Below, piece after piece: positions 23,949-37,012 of a DNA stretch of 64,000 bases (within the stretch, counting starts at the first letter, position 1; every line of letters starts with the position of its first letter). Position numbers and translations under genes: made by a program. Origin of the DNA: Suillus spraguei (lineage: Eukaryota; Basidiomycota; Agaricomycetes; Boletales; Suillaceae); contig JABCPU010000154.1 of assembly GCA_016800925.1 (NCBI GenBank), positions 85,711 to 149,710 on the forward strand, in the 5' to 3' direction. The notes beneath the pieces are model-generated. The model saw only the letters and a list, made by a program, of their open reading frames with translations, was not told the origin of the DNA and ran no database searches.

Positions 23949-24498
23949 GATCGGAAAGAGGTGAGGGTAGAGTGAGAGAAAAGCGAGGATACGGAAAAGT
24001 TAGCGCATTTCTCTTATATGCCTTGTCGTTAGAAATAACGAGCCACCTTCTGTGGTCCGTGGCCAACTTCCACAGCTGCTTCCGTTTCTTTGGGCACAAA
24101 AGACATTGCATTTATAATATCGGAGATCGGGTGCGTTGAAGGATGAATGTCGACGATGCGGCAACGATAAACATACTGTAGCTTGTGGCACGTACTTCAT
24201 GCGGTAGCATTGTGGGTAAGCTAGATTCGTGGGATGACCAGGTTCTGTCGGAGTTCAGAAATGCAGTGATAACAGCGATAAGATTGTGAAGGGGCCCGAG
24301 GTATAGCGCAGATAACAGAAACTATCAGACAGATAAGCGTGAAAGCACTAAAATTACGCATGTACAAGAAAGCAAATGAAAAATAGAAAGCACACATGTT
24401 TGCACGTCGACCGATTAATTGGGTTTCCCCATACAATACTAAACCTCTCTATCATACAAAATATCGCCACCATCACAAGGAACAGAACATCTTGAGCT
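23949..24498. other. Intergenic between two minus-strand genes
   Basis: No credible gene or RNA seen. This stretch separates the 3' end of the JmjC gene from the start of the unnamed gene at 23948. Confidence 0.35.
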
Positions 24499-27400
24499 TC
24501 AAGGCTCGTTCATCTCTTTCTCTTGCCGGCAACACGAAAGCCATGCGAACCACATCATAGTACGGAGTTGGAGGACGTCCTCCTTCCACGCCATGGACTG
24601 GTTTTGCTCCCGGAATTCGCGTGTCAATTTTTCACAGCGCGAAATGTTCTCGGGGCTGACGAAATCGACTGCGACTTTGACACAGTCCGCGAGATTGCAT
24701 ACCTGCATTGCAAATGGTGACGTGAGCATCAGAGCACAGCAAAGAGGTGAATGACGAACCTGATGAGCGCAACCAGCTGGAATGAAAATAGCTTCTCCTG
24801 GTCTCTGATATACCCGATGGCTCTTGATACCATGCATATCATACAGCTCTTTCCGTAGCTGACTATCCAGGTAGAACTGCTGTGAGTGGATCGGGTCATG
24901 TTGATATGAGCCCTTGAACTTCCTCCGAAGGAAATTACGCAGTTTTTCTGCATCTTGGGCACGGAAGAGGTCCCATGCTGCGCACCCTGGTTTGCCATCT
25001 GGCGTAGTAGATGCATACGTCATGATATTCACGGCATCAGCCATATCCATGTGAAGTCTTGTTGACCCTTTGCTGCCTGCCGACTCGAACGACGACATCG
25101 CATTGTACATCTTAGGTCCTGAATTGAAGTCTTATTAGCAGCCGATCTCCATCTGTGGTTATGCTTACCTAAATCCGGTGCCACTGTATTGCTAGGGAAA
25201 TGTGAGGCAATGTTGAGTGTTCCATCCCGACGAACATAATTGGGCACGGGAACGGCCCGACTGAAGTCCTCAAAAAGTTCAGGAAATGCAGTCTTGAAAT
25301 CTGTTGACGGTGGCCAATCCTAGAGATATGCACTAAGTGTTTGTCAGGAGCTACGGTCACGATACACTTACCTTGAGCTTCCAGCACTCCACTCGCCCTT
25401 CATATTTTCCAAACCATGAAAAGAACTCGCCTACCGTCACGCGCTTATTTACATCAGTCTGGCACTCCAAAATGAGGCAGCTCTGAGAAGTGTACTTCTG
25501 TATGAAATACTCAGGTGTCCACTGAATCTGGAACTTGGGCAACAACTCGGTGACCACAATTGGATCTCCTTTAGCCCACAACGGACGGAAAACTTCCTCA
25601 GTAAGTTGCGAATCCGCGATGGTAGTAGTCGGATGTGAAGGTATTTCATTTGACGGAATAGAATTCTGATCAGTGGACGGCGGTACTACGGAGGCTGACA
25701 TTGGTGGCTCGGCGACCTGGGGAGCAGACGATGTAGTTACTGGCACCGATTCCGGATGGAAAACGCCGTCTTGTGATAGGCCGTGTTGGGGAGCAGAAGA
25801 GATTAACGGCTCTGGCGCTGATGCCGATGCCTCGCCACCGATCTGCGAATCTGAAACCTGGATAGAGGACAAAATGCCCCCGTTTGCCTGTGCTTGTTCC
25901 ACCTGCAGCAATGGATCTATTGGTCCAGCATCAGGAAGTGCATCATTATCCGGCTCCTGAAGCATAGCTTCCATATCCTTAATCGCTTGTGCAAGCTCGG
26001 CCTTACAAAAGCGTGACATCGGTGAAAAGTCCTTCGCATGATGTTCGTTTCGCCGCGTACAAGACAAGAAAAATGGGTTGCTATGAGCGTGCTTTTCTCG
26101 GCGAGCCTGGAGGGCAGCAATTTCGGCCTGGCTTGCACCAGGTTTATCTTCGGTGAGATCTTTCACTTGTTCAAAACATTCCGCACATGCTTCTCTGCCA
26201 CATAATCGGCACATCCAACTGCTGGAGAAAATCGAGGTCATGCAGGTATCTGTGATTAAAAATTAAATTATTAAGCAAACGCATAAATAAAAGGTCGCAT
26301 GACACTGACCACAAGTGGCGCGCACTTCGCTTTCTCGGGTCCTCCGAATAATCTCTGGGAAGTTCAAGTGTTGCAACTCCTGAAGAAGCGTTGGGAGAAG
26401 GGCTTGAGCTATCGTCCTCTGATTACTCAAATGGTCAGACTCGACATTTCGTCAAAACTCAGAACAGATTATTTCTCACTTTCGTTCGCCGTATATGTGT
26501 AGGCGTCAAAGAGACATTCCAGCTCACGGGAAAACTCATGCTTGGTGCATCAGGTCGCTGGTTCTCAACGAAGCTGACACCAACAATATTTCTCTGATTG
26601 TCTTTCAAGAAAAATCGTATGCCTTGGAATCTGCATGTGTCACCAGCCCAGCGACGTGTGCATGATACACAGCGTGGGAACTGTTCAGATCTATATCGAT
26701 TCGACATGCACCGAGCAAATTGTAATTCGGGGTGCAGCTGAGCTGCAGCGTCGGTGTTTTGTCCATTATCGCCTGTCACCATGCGCATGGGGGCTTTTGA
26801 ACGTCAAAAATCATTGGATATCGGTGGAAATGATGGCTTACCTTCTGCTGTTTTCTCTTTGCCCTTGTCAGTAGGAGGCGACGCGTAGGAAACAGTCGGC
26901 ATCAATTGGGCTAAAGGATAGTTAGTAACCGTAGTTCCACTCATGCATCGACTGACCATTTTGGGCTGCAATCTGTGCAGCTTCGCTGCGCTTCTTGGCG
27001 TTATAACCCCGCTTGGATGAACCTTGTGTATATCATCAGCCATCATGCAAAATACGACGCAAGATGCAAAGTAAATGTACCATTTCCCTCTGCTGGCTTT
27101 GGTTTTGTTTTCGCCTTCTTAGCCTTTGGTGCTTGGTCATCTTCAGTGGAAGGACGCTTTTGTGGGGGAAGCGGAGGCGCATGATAGAGGAAAATTCCTG
27201 CTGGTGGATGCATAGGAGCCATCTCATAAATCGGCTGCCCTGGCAAGGGAGCTGTAAAGCGGGCCGCTATACGAACAGAAGCTCTTTCAGCATGCTGCAA
27301 GGCTTAGGATCGGTGTAAATTGAGAAAATGAGAGCATGAATGATCAAGAGATGATAGTTACATGAAGCGGGGTGTCCTGGTGGTAGTTGTTGAGGATGGA

Positions 27401-28018
27401 AATTTTGTGCGGGGTGAAACTGAGCTAAATTCAGAGTCAGTGGCGCAGTCATATGAGTCAACGAGCAACAAGCTAACTGTTCGGTGGATAGTCGCCCGAT
27501 AAGGCTGGGGTGGACAAAAGGCTTGAATGAGAGTTCACGTGCATCACGCATGCTGACTTACCTGTTCGCTCGTCTGAATACATTGGGGCAACGATGGGAG
27601 ATCCATAGGAAGGATTTGACATAGATGGCCAAGAATCTGGTGGCATTGCATAATTTGCAGCATCATCCATCCTTGATCTACCCTGGCGAGCTACCATGTC
27701 ACTATTAGGTTCAGCATGCATATGATGGTGGGGTGGCATTGGATACGGTCGAGCCATAGCTGGCCCATTGTCAATCCTACGTTTAGGTACAGACTGGTCG
27801 TCACTGGGCTCCCAGCTTGCTGCTCTGAGATGGAAAGAGGAGGCAGACTCTATTGACTGATTATAGTTTGGCTGTGGCTGATGCGAAGGATGTTGATACT
27901 GAGAAACAGCGACAGGTGATGGAAGATGAGTAGCATGGGAGTAGACTGAGGAGTCGGATGATGGATTGAGAAGCTGACTGATGGAAGTCCTCTTGTGGGA
28001 GTCGTGCATGGTATTCAT
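24499..28018 (-). CDS. JmjC histone lysine demethylase, KDM3/JHDM2-like
   Basis: A multi-exon gene. Exon 1 (28018-27562) is a disordered Ser/Pro/His-rich N-terminus. A short exon follows, then a basic segment with a nuclear-localisation-like KKAKTKPK. A cysteine-rich region has FPRCVSCTRRWAGDTCRFQG and, across an intron, ATCDTCMTSIFSSSWMCRLC and GREACAECFEQVKDL, the zinc-finger style seen before JmjC in KDM3 proteins. The JmjC domain contains the Fe(II) ligands in RLHMDMADAVN (H-x-D) and the distal His in PAGCAHQVCNL, then VKVAVDFVSPENISR, which is also KDM3-like. The product is an inferred nuclear 2-oxoglutarate/Fe(II)-dependent demethylase of mono/dimethyl H3K9. The domain end at 24499 is complete. 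Introns are frequent (e.g. 27561, TGT G|GTCAGT near 26313). The start is the first Met of exon 1; a second Met is three codons in. Confidence 0.85.
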
Positions 28019-29072
28019 CGTTGAAGTTTAACGATGAGAAGAAATTTAAGAACGGGGAAAAGTTCGAATCCGCTTGTAAAAAAGACGGACTTCGGTGTAG
28101 AGAAATGAGGTGTTGGGAGACCTCACCCAAATCCTCTCACTGAGTCGGCCACGCGGAGTACGAAAGAAACCTCCGGTACGGCGAATGCCGCAAATAGGTA
28201 TGTTTAGGCTGATTTCTCCGTTCGAGAAATAAAACTTAAAAGGACCGAGAAGCCGAATAAAAAAAAGACCGCCGGTCCTATCCTGAACGTTGACTGTGCA
28301 AGTAGCTCTAGGTTTACAGCTTGTACTGGCTTCCATGGTCTTCGACATCAAATTTTACGAAAAACAGTCTGCTGCGTAGTTGCACCCTTACTACTTACAA
28401 ACTCATCTTGAGTCATCGAACCTACTGTATTTTGATCGTCGTTAGCCACGTATAGCAAATTCATCTCATCTTCAGACTTCCGCGAACCTGGATCACCGCA
28501 GTCGGACCACTCCCCCGTCCCTGAACACCTACTTGTTATTACTCTCTACAACACATTCCTTGTTTTTTTGTAAAAAGCCATGTTGCCAAGCACTCGCATT
28601 GCGGCACACCTTCACGCAATTCCCGCAACTTGTCAAATTCGGGCATCTTCCGAATCACTCTATTGCCCAATGGTGAGAAGATCATATCTAGCAGTCTGAA
28701 CAAATCAATGTGTCATAACCCGTATTATAACCCAGTAGTGGTAATCTGTCAGTGACTGTAGTCGAAAGACAATTGCCCAATAACCCCATAAAACCCAGAA
28801 TACTTAAAACATGTTACGCCTAGTGATCAACACGAACGAGAAAATGACAAGGTATACAAATATTTACGGAAGAACGCGGCGACCTTCAGATATAATGGTA
28901 AGACCATAGGCGCGGCCAGCTTCGCAAAGCTTCCAAAGGTCGCCCAACGAAGTCATTGAGGTGATGTTGGCGCATCTTGGAATTCGGAAGCATTCGTTGA
29001 TGTTTCACTTGCAGTCGCATAAGACGTTTCCGATGAGCTTTCATGGCATTCCTCCCCATCTTGTGAAATATG
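28019..29072. other. Intergenic between SSK1 and the JmjC gene
   Basis: About 1 kb with no convincing coding frame. It should hold the JmjC-gene promoter (upper end) and the SSK1 terminator region (lower end). Confidence 0.4.
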
Positions 29073-32000
29073 TCAAGCCAGGTCCAGCGGCATTCCAGGT
29101 GGGAACAAAATACCTGTCGGTGCGTGTACATCCTTGGCTGCAGTCGTAGATTCAGATTGGGTAACCGTATCATCCGTGTCAAGATTATGAGCGGCTACAA
29201 AATGATTAAGGTCAATTTTTGGAATATGTTTCAGCCAGCGTACCAGGAAGTGATGCGGTGTTCTCTCCTGAAATCGCCGATCTAAGTGAAAGGAACGCAG
29301 AAATAGAAGATTGAGCTCACCAGATTGCTCAAAGGAGTCAGAAGATTCAGAAGAAGGCGATGATCCGGGGGAATCATTATCAGGCAAGTCATTTGCCGGT
29401 TTGGAGGTTGGCTCATCCTCTCCTTTCGGGTCCGCGAGTTTAGCAGTAAGCTCAGAACCGGTTTTAACAGGGGGATCGCTTTTGTCCCCTCTAGCTTTTG
29501 ATGATGACCTACTTAGAGAGCTGACTGGGGTCGTTCGGCCCTCGGGAACGTGAAGTCGACGAGCCACAAGTTGGGCTTGAGCTGTCTGCTCAGTCGAGAT
29601 GGTTTTCACCACCTCTGGCCGTAGGTCAGCCCACATCTGCAAAGCCTTGATCGACCCCCACTCTATAATCTTGTTGTTTAGCCACTCCAAGGACACAGGT
29701 TTGGTCAGAAAGTCGTTGCATCCGGCCGCAAGGGCTGCCACTCTGTCACTCTGGAGGGATGAGGCCGTGAGAGCTACGATGATGACGGCGGAACGGTAGG
29801 GCGATGCTAAGGCATCGGATAGGGGCGTGCCTGGAGTAACTGTCAAACTCTCTAATCTTCTAATCTCTTTTGTCGCTTGTATGCCGTCCATAACAGGCAT
29901 TTGAATGTCCATCTGAGATAACACCATCAGCTCGACTGGACTGTCGTACGAGGGAACATCATACCAAAATCAAGTGAAAACCGCCATTTTGCCACTTTTG
30001 CACTGCTTCTTCTCCATTCTTGGCTACATCATACTTGATCTTTTTCCTCCTCATAAAGGTTGACAGAATAGTCTGATTAATCGGATTATCTGGTCCAAAC
30101 CGATTAGCGCGAGGTCTGATAATATTTGAAACCCATACCATCAACGATAAGCACACTAATTGGAGGTATGATGCTTGAATCAGGTTGACCCTTACTTCCT
30201 TTCCCTAATGCAGTAGGGGGTGTGGAAGGTTTCGTATCATGGGTTATCCGCCTTCCTAGTCTTCGCGCGAGTACACTGGGTTGAGAGTCCGGCGCTACTG
30301 GAGAACTCGGAGGGGAAGAAGCTTTCCTTATATCGACGTTGCTTGCGCTATACGATGGGGCAGATAGTGGTGATGGGGGGGCAAGTTCATCTGCCTGAGG
30401 GGAGGTTGCTCGTTTACCCTTTCCCTTGGGCGTAGTAGAGATCGGGGTAAAACCCTCGGTAGGAGATGCTGTTCGCCTAGGAGGAGATGCGCTTCCCAAT
30501 ACATTGGAGTGCAAAGACGCAAACGAGAGCGTCGATTGACCTTGCTTCTTCTGTTCACCGTCCGATAGGCGGCGGGAAGAGGTTCCCCGTAGCCGTTCGG
30601 AGCTGGGCAATAGAAACTGCGGCTTATCCCGATCGACTGCAACGCTATTGGATGATGGCGTGATAGGCTTCGTAGATTTTGCACGCGGTTGGAAGATAAT
30701 ACCTGTTGGTTGTCCGTCGGGGCTCGAAATCACAAGCCCAGAGGATGGCGTCTGACCAAGCCTTACAGGACTAGTAGTTTCAGGGAAATACTCCATGTTA
30801 TCCGCGAGACCGAGGGGTGATGGAGGTGCGTGTGAATGGTGTTCACTTGTACTATCCCTTGCAGATCGCATAGATCTTTCGGAGTTGGATCGTGATGAAT
30901 TCGACGGGCGGGAAGAAGGAGATTTGGGACTTGTCTGAGTTAAATTGAAGAAGGGAGAACTGTGCACACCAGGGCTCAGTGGTGAGGTAGCAATCGGGGC
31001 AAAGAATGGATCGACGATAGGCTTAGTAACAGCAGTGTGCAGCGCAGTGAGGAACCTGCGTGGACCCGCGGGCTTAGGAATAATCATAACTTCGGGTGGA
31101 CATGCTGGATAGGAGTGGGAAGCGAGATCGCATTGTATGATTTCCTTAACCAATTTGTAATTGGCTAAGCTGGTGAAGTGAACTACTACTACGGGTGTTT
31201 GTTGCGGTAGGGCCTGTGATCCGAACCCTAGAGTACGAGCTACTTGTGGTGACGACTTTGGGCGGTGGTGAGCAGCTAGAGAGGGTCGTTTCCGAGAGTG
31301 AAGGCTAAGAGGTATTGGCTGCTCTGCTCTGTACTTGCGCAACCTCTCCCGGAGGACAGCGACATCGTCATCGATCATTACGAATGACAACGACGGAGCT
31401 AAGCGTAGAGTGCCGTTCGCAGATGGGGCTCGAGGCTCTTGGGATCCACGCTCTCGGTATGAGGGGACAGGAACTTCATTGGCGCCTGAACTGCCATCAA
31501 CGTCAGCCTCTGACGATATGTGACTGACATCCAACCCCCAAGCAGTGAGATAGCTCGTCAGGTGGTGTGCGAAAGAGCTTGTGGTGCTTGCATATAAGGT
31601 GACCTTCTTTCCGCGCAAAGTTTCAGTGAAATGAGCAAGCTCTTCGAGAGACGGCTCTATTCCCAACCGAACCCCACTAAGAAGCACCTGAGATTGTTCG
31701 GGAATTGCAGAGGATTTAGCAGTAATCGCATCTAGCGAACCACGCTGAAGTTCAAGCTTGACTTCATACGTCCTTCTTGATGTTATATCATCAGGGACCT
31801 CGGATGAAAGCGATGCGCCGCATCGAAGAAGTAACCTTCGGAATAGCATTGAATCAAAGTTCGGCTGTGGCCGTTCTGGAACATCAGAAGGGCTTGTTTT
31901 GGTGGGTGTTATGTCGTCCGCTGGCACGTCCAACGAATAGAAACGGTGATGAATTTCGAATGTGCAGCGTAAAGTTTCATCCTCATCTATGGGGATGGGC

Positions 32001-33108
32001 GAAGAGACACCGCTGATCGCCGAAATTGGTCTCTCTGTGGAAGGAGACATATTTGAGCCCAAAAAGCTAGACGAAGTGATACTAAGGCCCAGGTCAATTG
32101 AGTCACCACGGCGTGCAGTATTAATGACTTGACGGACGACCTGTGGAATGTGAGACTGGTTTCAACTGCAACACGCCCACTCACATGTGTTAAGACGTTA
32201 GATATGCCACACTCTACCCCCTTGACCGCAATATGCCTCATTCCGACATCACTATGAAATAAGACCAGATCTACGCCGACTTCAGCAGCCCTCCCACTCG
32301 ATGCATCTCCAACTCCTTGCAGCATCTCCCCAATATCAAAATCGGTGGCTGCAGTAACAGGTGGTCCAGGCAGAGTCAATCGGCGAGCTTTTGAAGTAGA
32401 ATTGCTGGAATGAGCAGGGTCGGCACATAGATCTTGCATATTCGCGGAAATGTAATTGAGGTTCTTCATCGTTGTGAATAGAGCAGACATGCAAGCAGTG
32501 GGGACCGAGAGAGAGCAAGCTGCAAATTGCTCTTTCGCCGGGTCGAGGATCTGAGTTGGTGAAACCTGTAAAAGCGTCTGAACGACCATCTGAACAGAGT
32601 CCGCGAGTTCTAACGAAAGTTCGTGGAACCGAGAGGACTCAGTAGCGGCATCTGTAGGGAGGGGTTGGCTAGGCTTTTGAGGTAAAGTAGACGAGTTTCG
32701 GCGGGGATTTTTTAGATGTTCTAGCTGTGATGGCAAAGGCATGGATGTTGCACGAGAAAAACGTGGAATAATCGGATTTTCATCGTGGTGGTGAGGAGCG
32801 AGTTGCTGGGGCCGAAAGCGTTGGGCGAGAGAACTATCAAATTCGTCAGAAAGCTCGGCCGGCGACTGCTTTTCTCCTAACGAGCCAAGATCTTTCTCTG
32901 AAAAATCAGATTCCCCGTCAGACGAACTGAGGACAACTTGTCGCTCTGCAGCTTGTACAAGAGGTGCGAGTACAGGAGGGGGAGGTTCAGCAGACCAAGT
33001 TACCGCAAACTTGCTCGGGCCAATGGCTTCTGGCGCTATCAGTCCTTCTTCATTGACAAGAACGGATACCGGCAAGCGATGAGCAAGAATAGGTTTGGCC
33101 CCACTCAT
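29073..33108 (-). CDS. SSK1: Response regulator SSK1 of the HOG stress pathway
   Basis: Three large coding blocks are joined by short introns: TTAACACAT|GTGAGT near 32185, GAT G|GTATGG near 30138 and TTTTG|GTATGATG near 29965. The receiver domain reads [15 protein letters not shown] (acidic pair), [14 protein letters not shown] (phospho-acceptor Asp) and FLTKPVS (conserved Lys). In fungi SSK1 receives phosphate from the phosphotransfer protein Ypd1 and, when unphosphorylated, activates the Ssk2/22 MAPKKK. The ~1000-residue N-terminal part is Ser/Pro-rich; around 32.1-32.5 kb it resembles a histidine-kinase module without catalytic residues (see findings). The C-terminus is uncertain: the frame stays open to 29073, but a GTGAGC...CAG intron near 29310-29260 would give a different short tail. 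The start ATG at 33108 begins [13 protein letters not shown]. Confidence 0.88.
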
Positions 33109-33484
33109 TGATGATCACGGCGCCGTAGAGTCAGGAGTCGTGTGACAGCACCCGACTTGTAGTCCAAGTTTCGAACTGGAATGATTGTGCAGAAGGGACA
33201 CAGAAATAGGTAGTTTACGAGAGAAGGGAGTTAATAAGCCAGGGACAGGCAAGGGTCAGGGAAGAATGCTTCACTGACCGCAACACTCGTCCTTTTTGAG
33301 CGTCACCTTTTTGGGCTTTCTTTTGCGATCTCAATATTCAATATTATAAGTGCTTGCCATGCTCTATCCAGTGCACCAGTTCCTCCTCGGCGCTTTCTGA
33401 GGAAGACGCTTCCCAACATGCGACATAATCACGAAAATATATTGCGAAGCGTGGAGAAGTTATATCACGTATGGCATCATCACA

Positions 33485-36400
33485 TCAGTAAGTCAACTCG
33501 ACATCTCCTTCAGCAACCGAGTCCATGTCGTGGTAGCTGACTTTCTTGCCCCCAGCAGCTCTGGGATCTTCCTTCGCATCGGGCGGCGGAGGTGGTGGCG
33601 GACCTGAGCTTGTGACTCCTCGGCGACCTTTCCTGCCAATATCCGCTGCAGGCTGACCAAGGTCCATAGTAACTTGTGGCTTAGCAGGAAGTCCGGCATT
33701 AGCGGGAATTGTAACCTCCATTGGCTGCTCCAGATTGGGGGCATAGCCGCTAATACGATCGCTGAGCCTGCGAGCGGTGGTCGCTTCATCCCTTCGGATA
33801 GGTGGTGGAGCGGGAAATAGACCTGGAGGCCCGTATTGATACCCGAAATGATCCCAGTGACCATTGTTTCCATAAGGTGGCGGCGGAGGGAACGCAGCAG
33901 GATAAGTAATATATGGATTCGGCCGGCCAAAATCGGGAGGCGGGTATACCACCGCGTGTCCTTGAATACCGAACGCTTGGGGGGGAGGCTGGCTATTCCC
34001 GGTAATAGGAGGTGGGTGTGTGAACGGCTGGATTCTATGCGGGTCCAGCGCGAAGTTATTGAAGTAAGGGACCTGAAAATCCGGTGACCGTGAGATGCCG
34101 AAAAAAGATGAGATTAAACATGCGTACCTCATCGAGTTGTTTCACGAGTTCAGGGTGCTTGTTTGCGACATGCTTCTCGACAAACGAGGTAGCCTTGAAG
34201 AGCTTCTGGCAAGTCTTGCATCGGAACCTGCCCTCATCTTCCTGCTTGATGTATTGCTCAACCGCTTTGCTTAGCTCCCTGCAATGAGAATGACATTTCC
34301 AATCATCTAAGATCAAAAGAGGCACGCACTCGTCGTAACTTTTGCCACCATATTCACGCGGGTCCAGGTCGTTGCGATTGATCAGCAGCGCAATCTTACT
34401 ATCAAACCACTCCAACCAGCGTTCATCTGCTCCATGTAATTAGCCAAATTGGCTTTAAAAAATGCCGGAAGCTCACCATTGCGCTTCCAGTCTCTGTTTT
34501 CGGTTGGCTTAGGGGGTAAAGGTGCATCACTTTCTTTGTCATCGTCCCTTTCCTTTTTTTCTTTCTCAGCTTCAGCAGCCTTTACCTCCTCAAGTAGTGA
34601 CTTGGACAGAGGTTTCCTCACGTGTTGCAAGCACTTACGCTGCAATTCTTCAAGATGATCGGTCACAACAGCGCAGTAGTAGCATGCGTGAAACGCTGCC
34701 CGAAGGTAGGCAAGATATAAGTCCAAGGAAATAACAGCCTAAAAAAAGCCAAGAGAGCGAAAGTCAGTAACAATGAAGTAGAGCGCATCAGATCACACAT
34801 ACTTTCTTTGCCTCCACGACTTTCTCATCAACCACTCCCTGGTCGCGAAGGTCTGCCATAATCTTCTCTATCCTCCGTTCTATAGCCTCAGATCCGGATT
34901 CTTTGGGTTCCGAATCGTCCTCATGGTCTGCATGTGCATCACTCATCACAGCATCCACGGGTTTTGCATCTCCGTTCGTTGCCGAGGACTCATGCCCTGC
35001 TGGATTAAAATGGCGTAGTGCTGCAGCTTCTTCCTCTAAAATAGAGGCCAAGAGCTTTGCGTTCGCAAGGTCTTTCTCGATGCGGTCTGGCTTACTGGCG
35101 ACTTCTGGAACATAGCGAATTCTGTTTACAAAGGGCTTAACAGTGTGAGCAACATGAAGCTTGAAGCCTTCGATCTATCACGTTACGTTAACGAAAGCTA
35201 CGCGGGACGGAACAGAGATCTTCACCTTTTTATCAGTCAACTCAGTCATCACAACTGTCATATCAGCATCATCACAGAACTTGATCCAGCCAGCACGATA
35301 GTAGTTGCGTTTCTGAAGGGGGTCGCCAAGCGCTAGGTACATATATCCTGGCACCTTACTACACGCCTGCAGAAGCCTGATTAGTTTTTATAATCACCAA
35401 AAAACAATTAAACTCACCTCCTCTAGCTTCACACGACCGATATCAGGCGGAATAGTTCGAATCATGACCTGGTTGCCTTCCGGAGCGACAGCAATCTCTT
35501 CGCCACGATTGTTGCGCTTGTTGTCATTCACAGTTTTCCCGTTGGCCTCAGCGCGGCTGGGCTCCTGTTCACCAGCATCGTCCTCAGCGTCGAGGTTAAA
35601 CTGCATGTCATCATCGCCACCAGTCTTTGCATCCTCACCAGCCTCGACTGTCTCCTTAACGGGAGAAATTGTGTCTGTTTCAGGCTCGCTCAAGTCAGGA
35701 TCAAACTTGCCCGACTCGAGGTCTAGCAGAAACGTGTCTAATCGTCCTCTCCAACCTTCCTTTCGAACACGACGGCGTAGAGCAACGAACTCTTGAGCTG
35801 GGTCATACTTCTCTGCAAACCACGGAGACTTCCTATGGTGATCAAACATGGTCTGCAACTACATACATAACAAAAGATGTTCAGCTGCTGCTTCACAAAA
35901 CTCATGACGGCAAAGGACACAATTTGGCACGCAGTACCCATAATACGCTTGAGAGATTGACGGCGACTAACCTGAGTTGCTACAAAATCCTTCTTATATT
36001 TCTCCCAACGAGAACGAATGCCGTTGCGAGGCTTGGAACCATCGCCGGCTTCTTGTTCCGCTGCCTTGTCGGCGGCATCCTCGTCGGAAGCTTGTTGAGG
36101 GAATGCATATCTAAACCATTCAGCATATTGCTTCAGGGTGGCCGGGTGGTCAAGTGTACGCGGGTCTGCGGGTGCCCTGCGGGGAGGATACGGTGGCGCG
36201 AATTGAGCTCTTGGAGGAGACCTGTAGCTGTATGCCCGCGAATGCGCATCTAGATTGAGGTCAGAAATGAGAAAATAATTTGACGGAGCCGAAACACCAT
36301 AATCATCGCCATAACGCGGGCGTGGGTCATATCGCTCTCTTTCCCTGTCGTAAGGTGAAATGGACCTGCGACGTTTTCTGGCTATATAAATTAGGCGAGT

Positions 36401-36675
36401 CAATATGGAATGCAGTATAAAGCAATTTTCGTACTATCGTCCGGTGGCGGACTGCGGCTTCTGCGACGAGTGTGGTCATATCCGGTTCTATCTCGCTCAT
36501 ACTCGAGCCATACTCTCTCCCTATCCCTCTCATGTGGATCCCAACCACCTCCACTTCTATACTGGTCCGGAGGATATCCAGTGTCTGGATATGGTGGTCG
36601 AGGATGACCACGAGGAGGGGAACGAGAACGCGAGCGACGAGGCGGAGGGTAAGCAGGAGCAGGCCAGGAAGACAT
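33485..36675 (-). CDS. ARS2: ARS2/SERRATE-type RNA effector
   Basis: Several exons on the minus strand. The N-terminus is Arg/Ser/Pro-rich (PRRSRSRSPPRGHP, RKRRRSISPYDRERERYD). The SERRATE/Ars2 N-terminal domain includes TLKQYAEWFRYAFP, RSRWEKYKKDFVATQ, MFDHHRKSPWFAEKYDP and WRGRLDTFLLDLESGKFDPD. An RRM-like middle has YMYLALGDPLQKRNYYRAGW. The zinc finger near 34200 is RFRCKTCQKLFK...KHVANKH (C-x2-C-x12-H-x4-H). The Pro/Gly-rich tail (APPPPPYGNNGHW, then GPPPPPPPDAKED) precedes the C-terminal end. ARS2 bridges the nuclear cap-binding complex to transcription termination, exosome or export factors; the S. pombe counterpart is Pir2. The start at 36675 opens MSSWPAPAYPPPRRS. Acidic linkers near 35.6 and 34.9 kb are low complexity. 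Confidence 0.9.
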
Positions 36676-37012
36676 TATAATATCCTTAGAAGTATTAAAG
36701 AACTGAGAGAGAAATCAGAGACGATATTCCACGGCAAGGATGGAGGTTTGAGGAGAGAGTCGAGCATGATGTAGAAGGACAGACAGACCTCTTGGATCGC
36801 GAGACTGTGAGTTTTTGAGACCAACCGTGCCAGTTGACCAACTCAAACCTTTGTCGACAATGTCGCGATGCAAGTCGTTGCTTCCGTCAACCGTGTTCTC
36901 TTCCTTTCCCCATTCACGCGCCGATTAAAATTTATCCCGTGCCGCCGGCTGGCCCGTGCACTAATTGAACTGAAGTTGGACATTTTGAACGTTGCATGTA
37001 TGATCAATTAAA

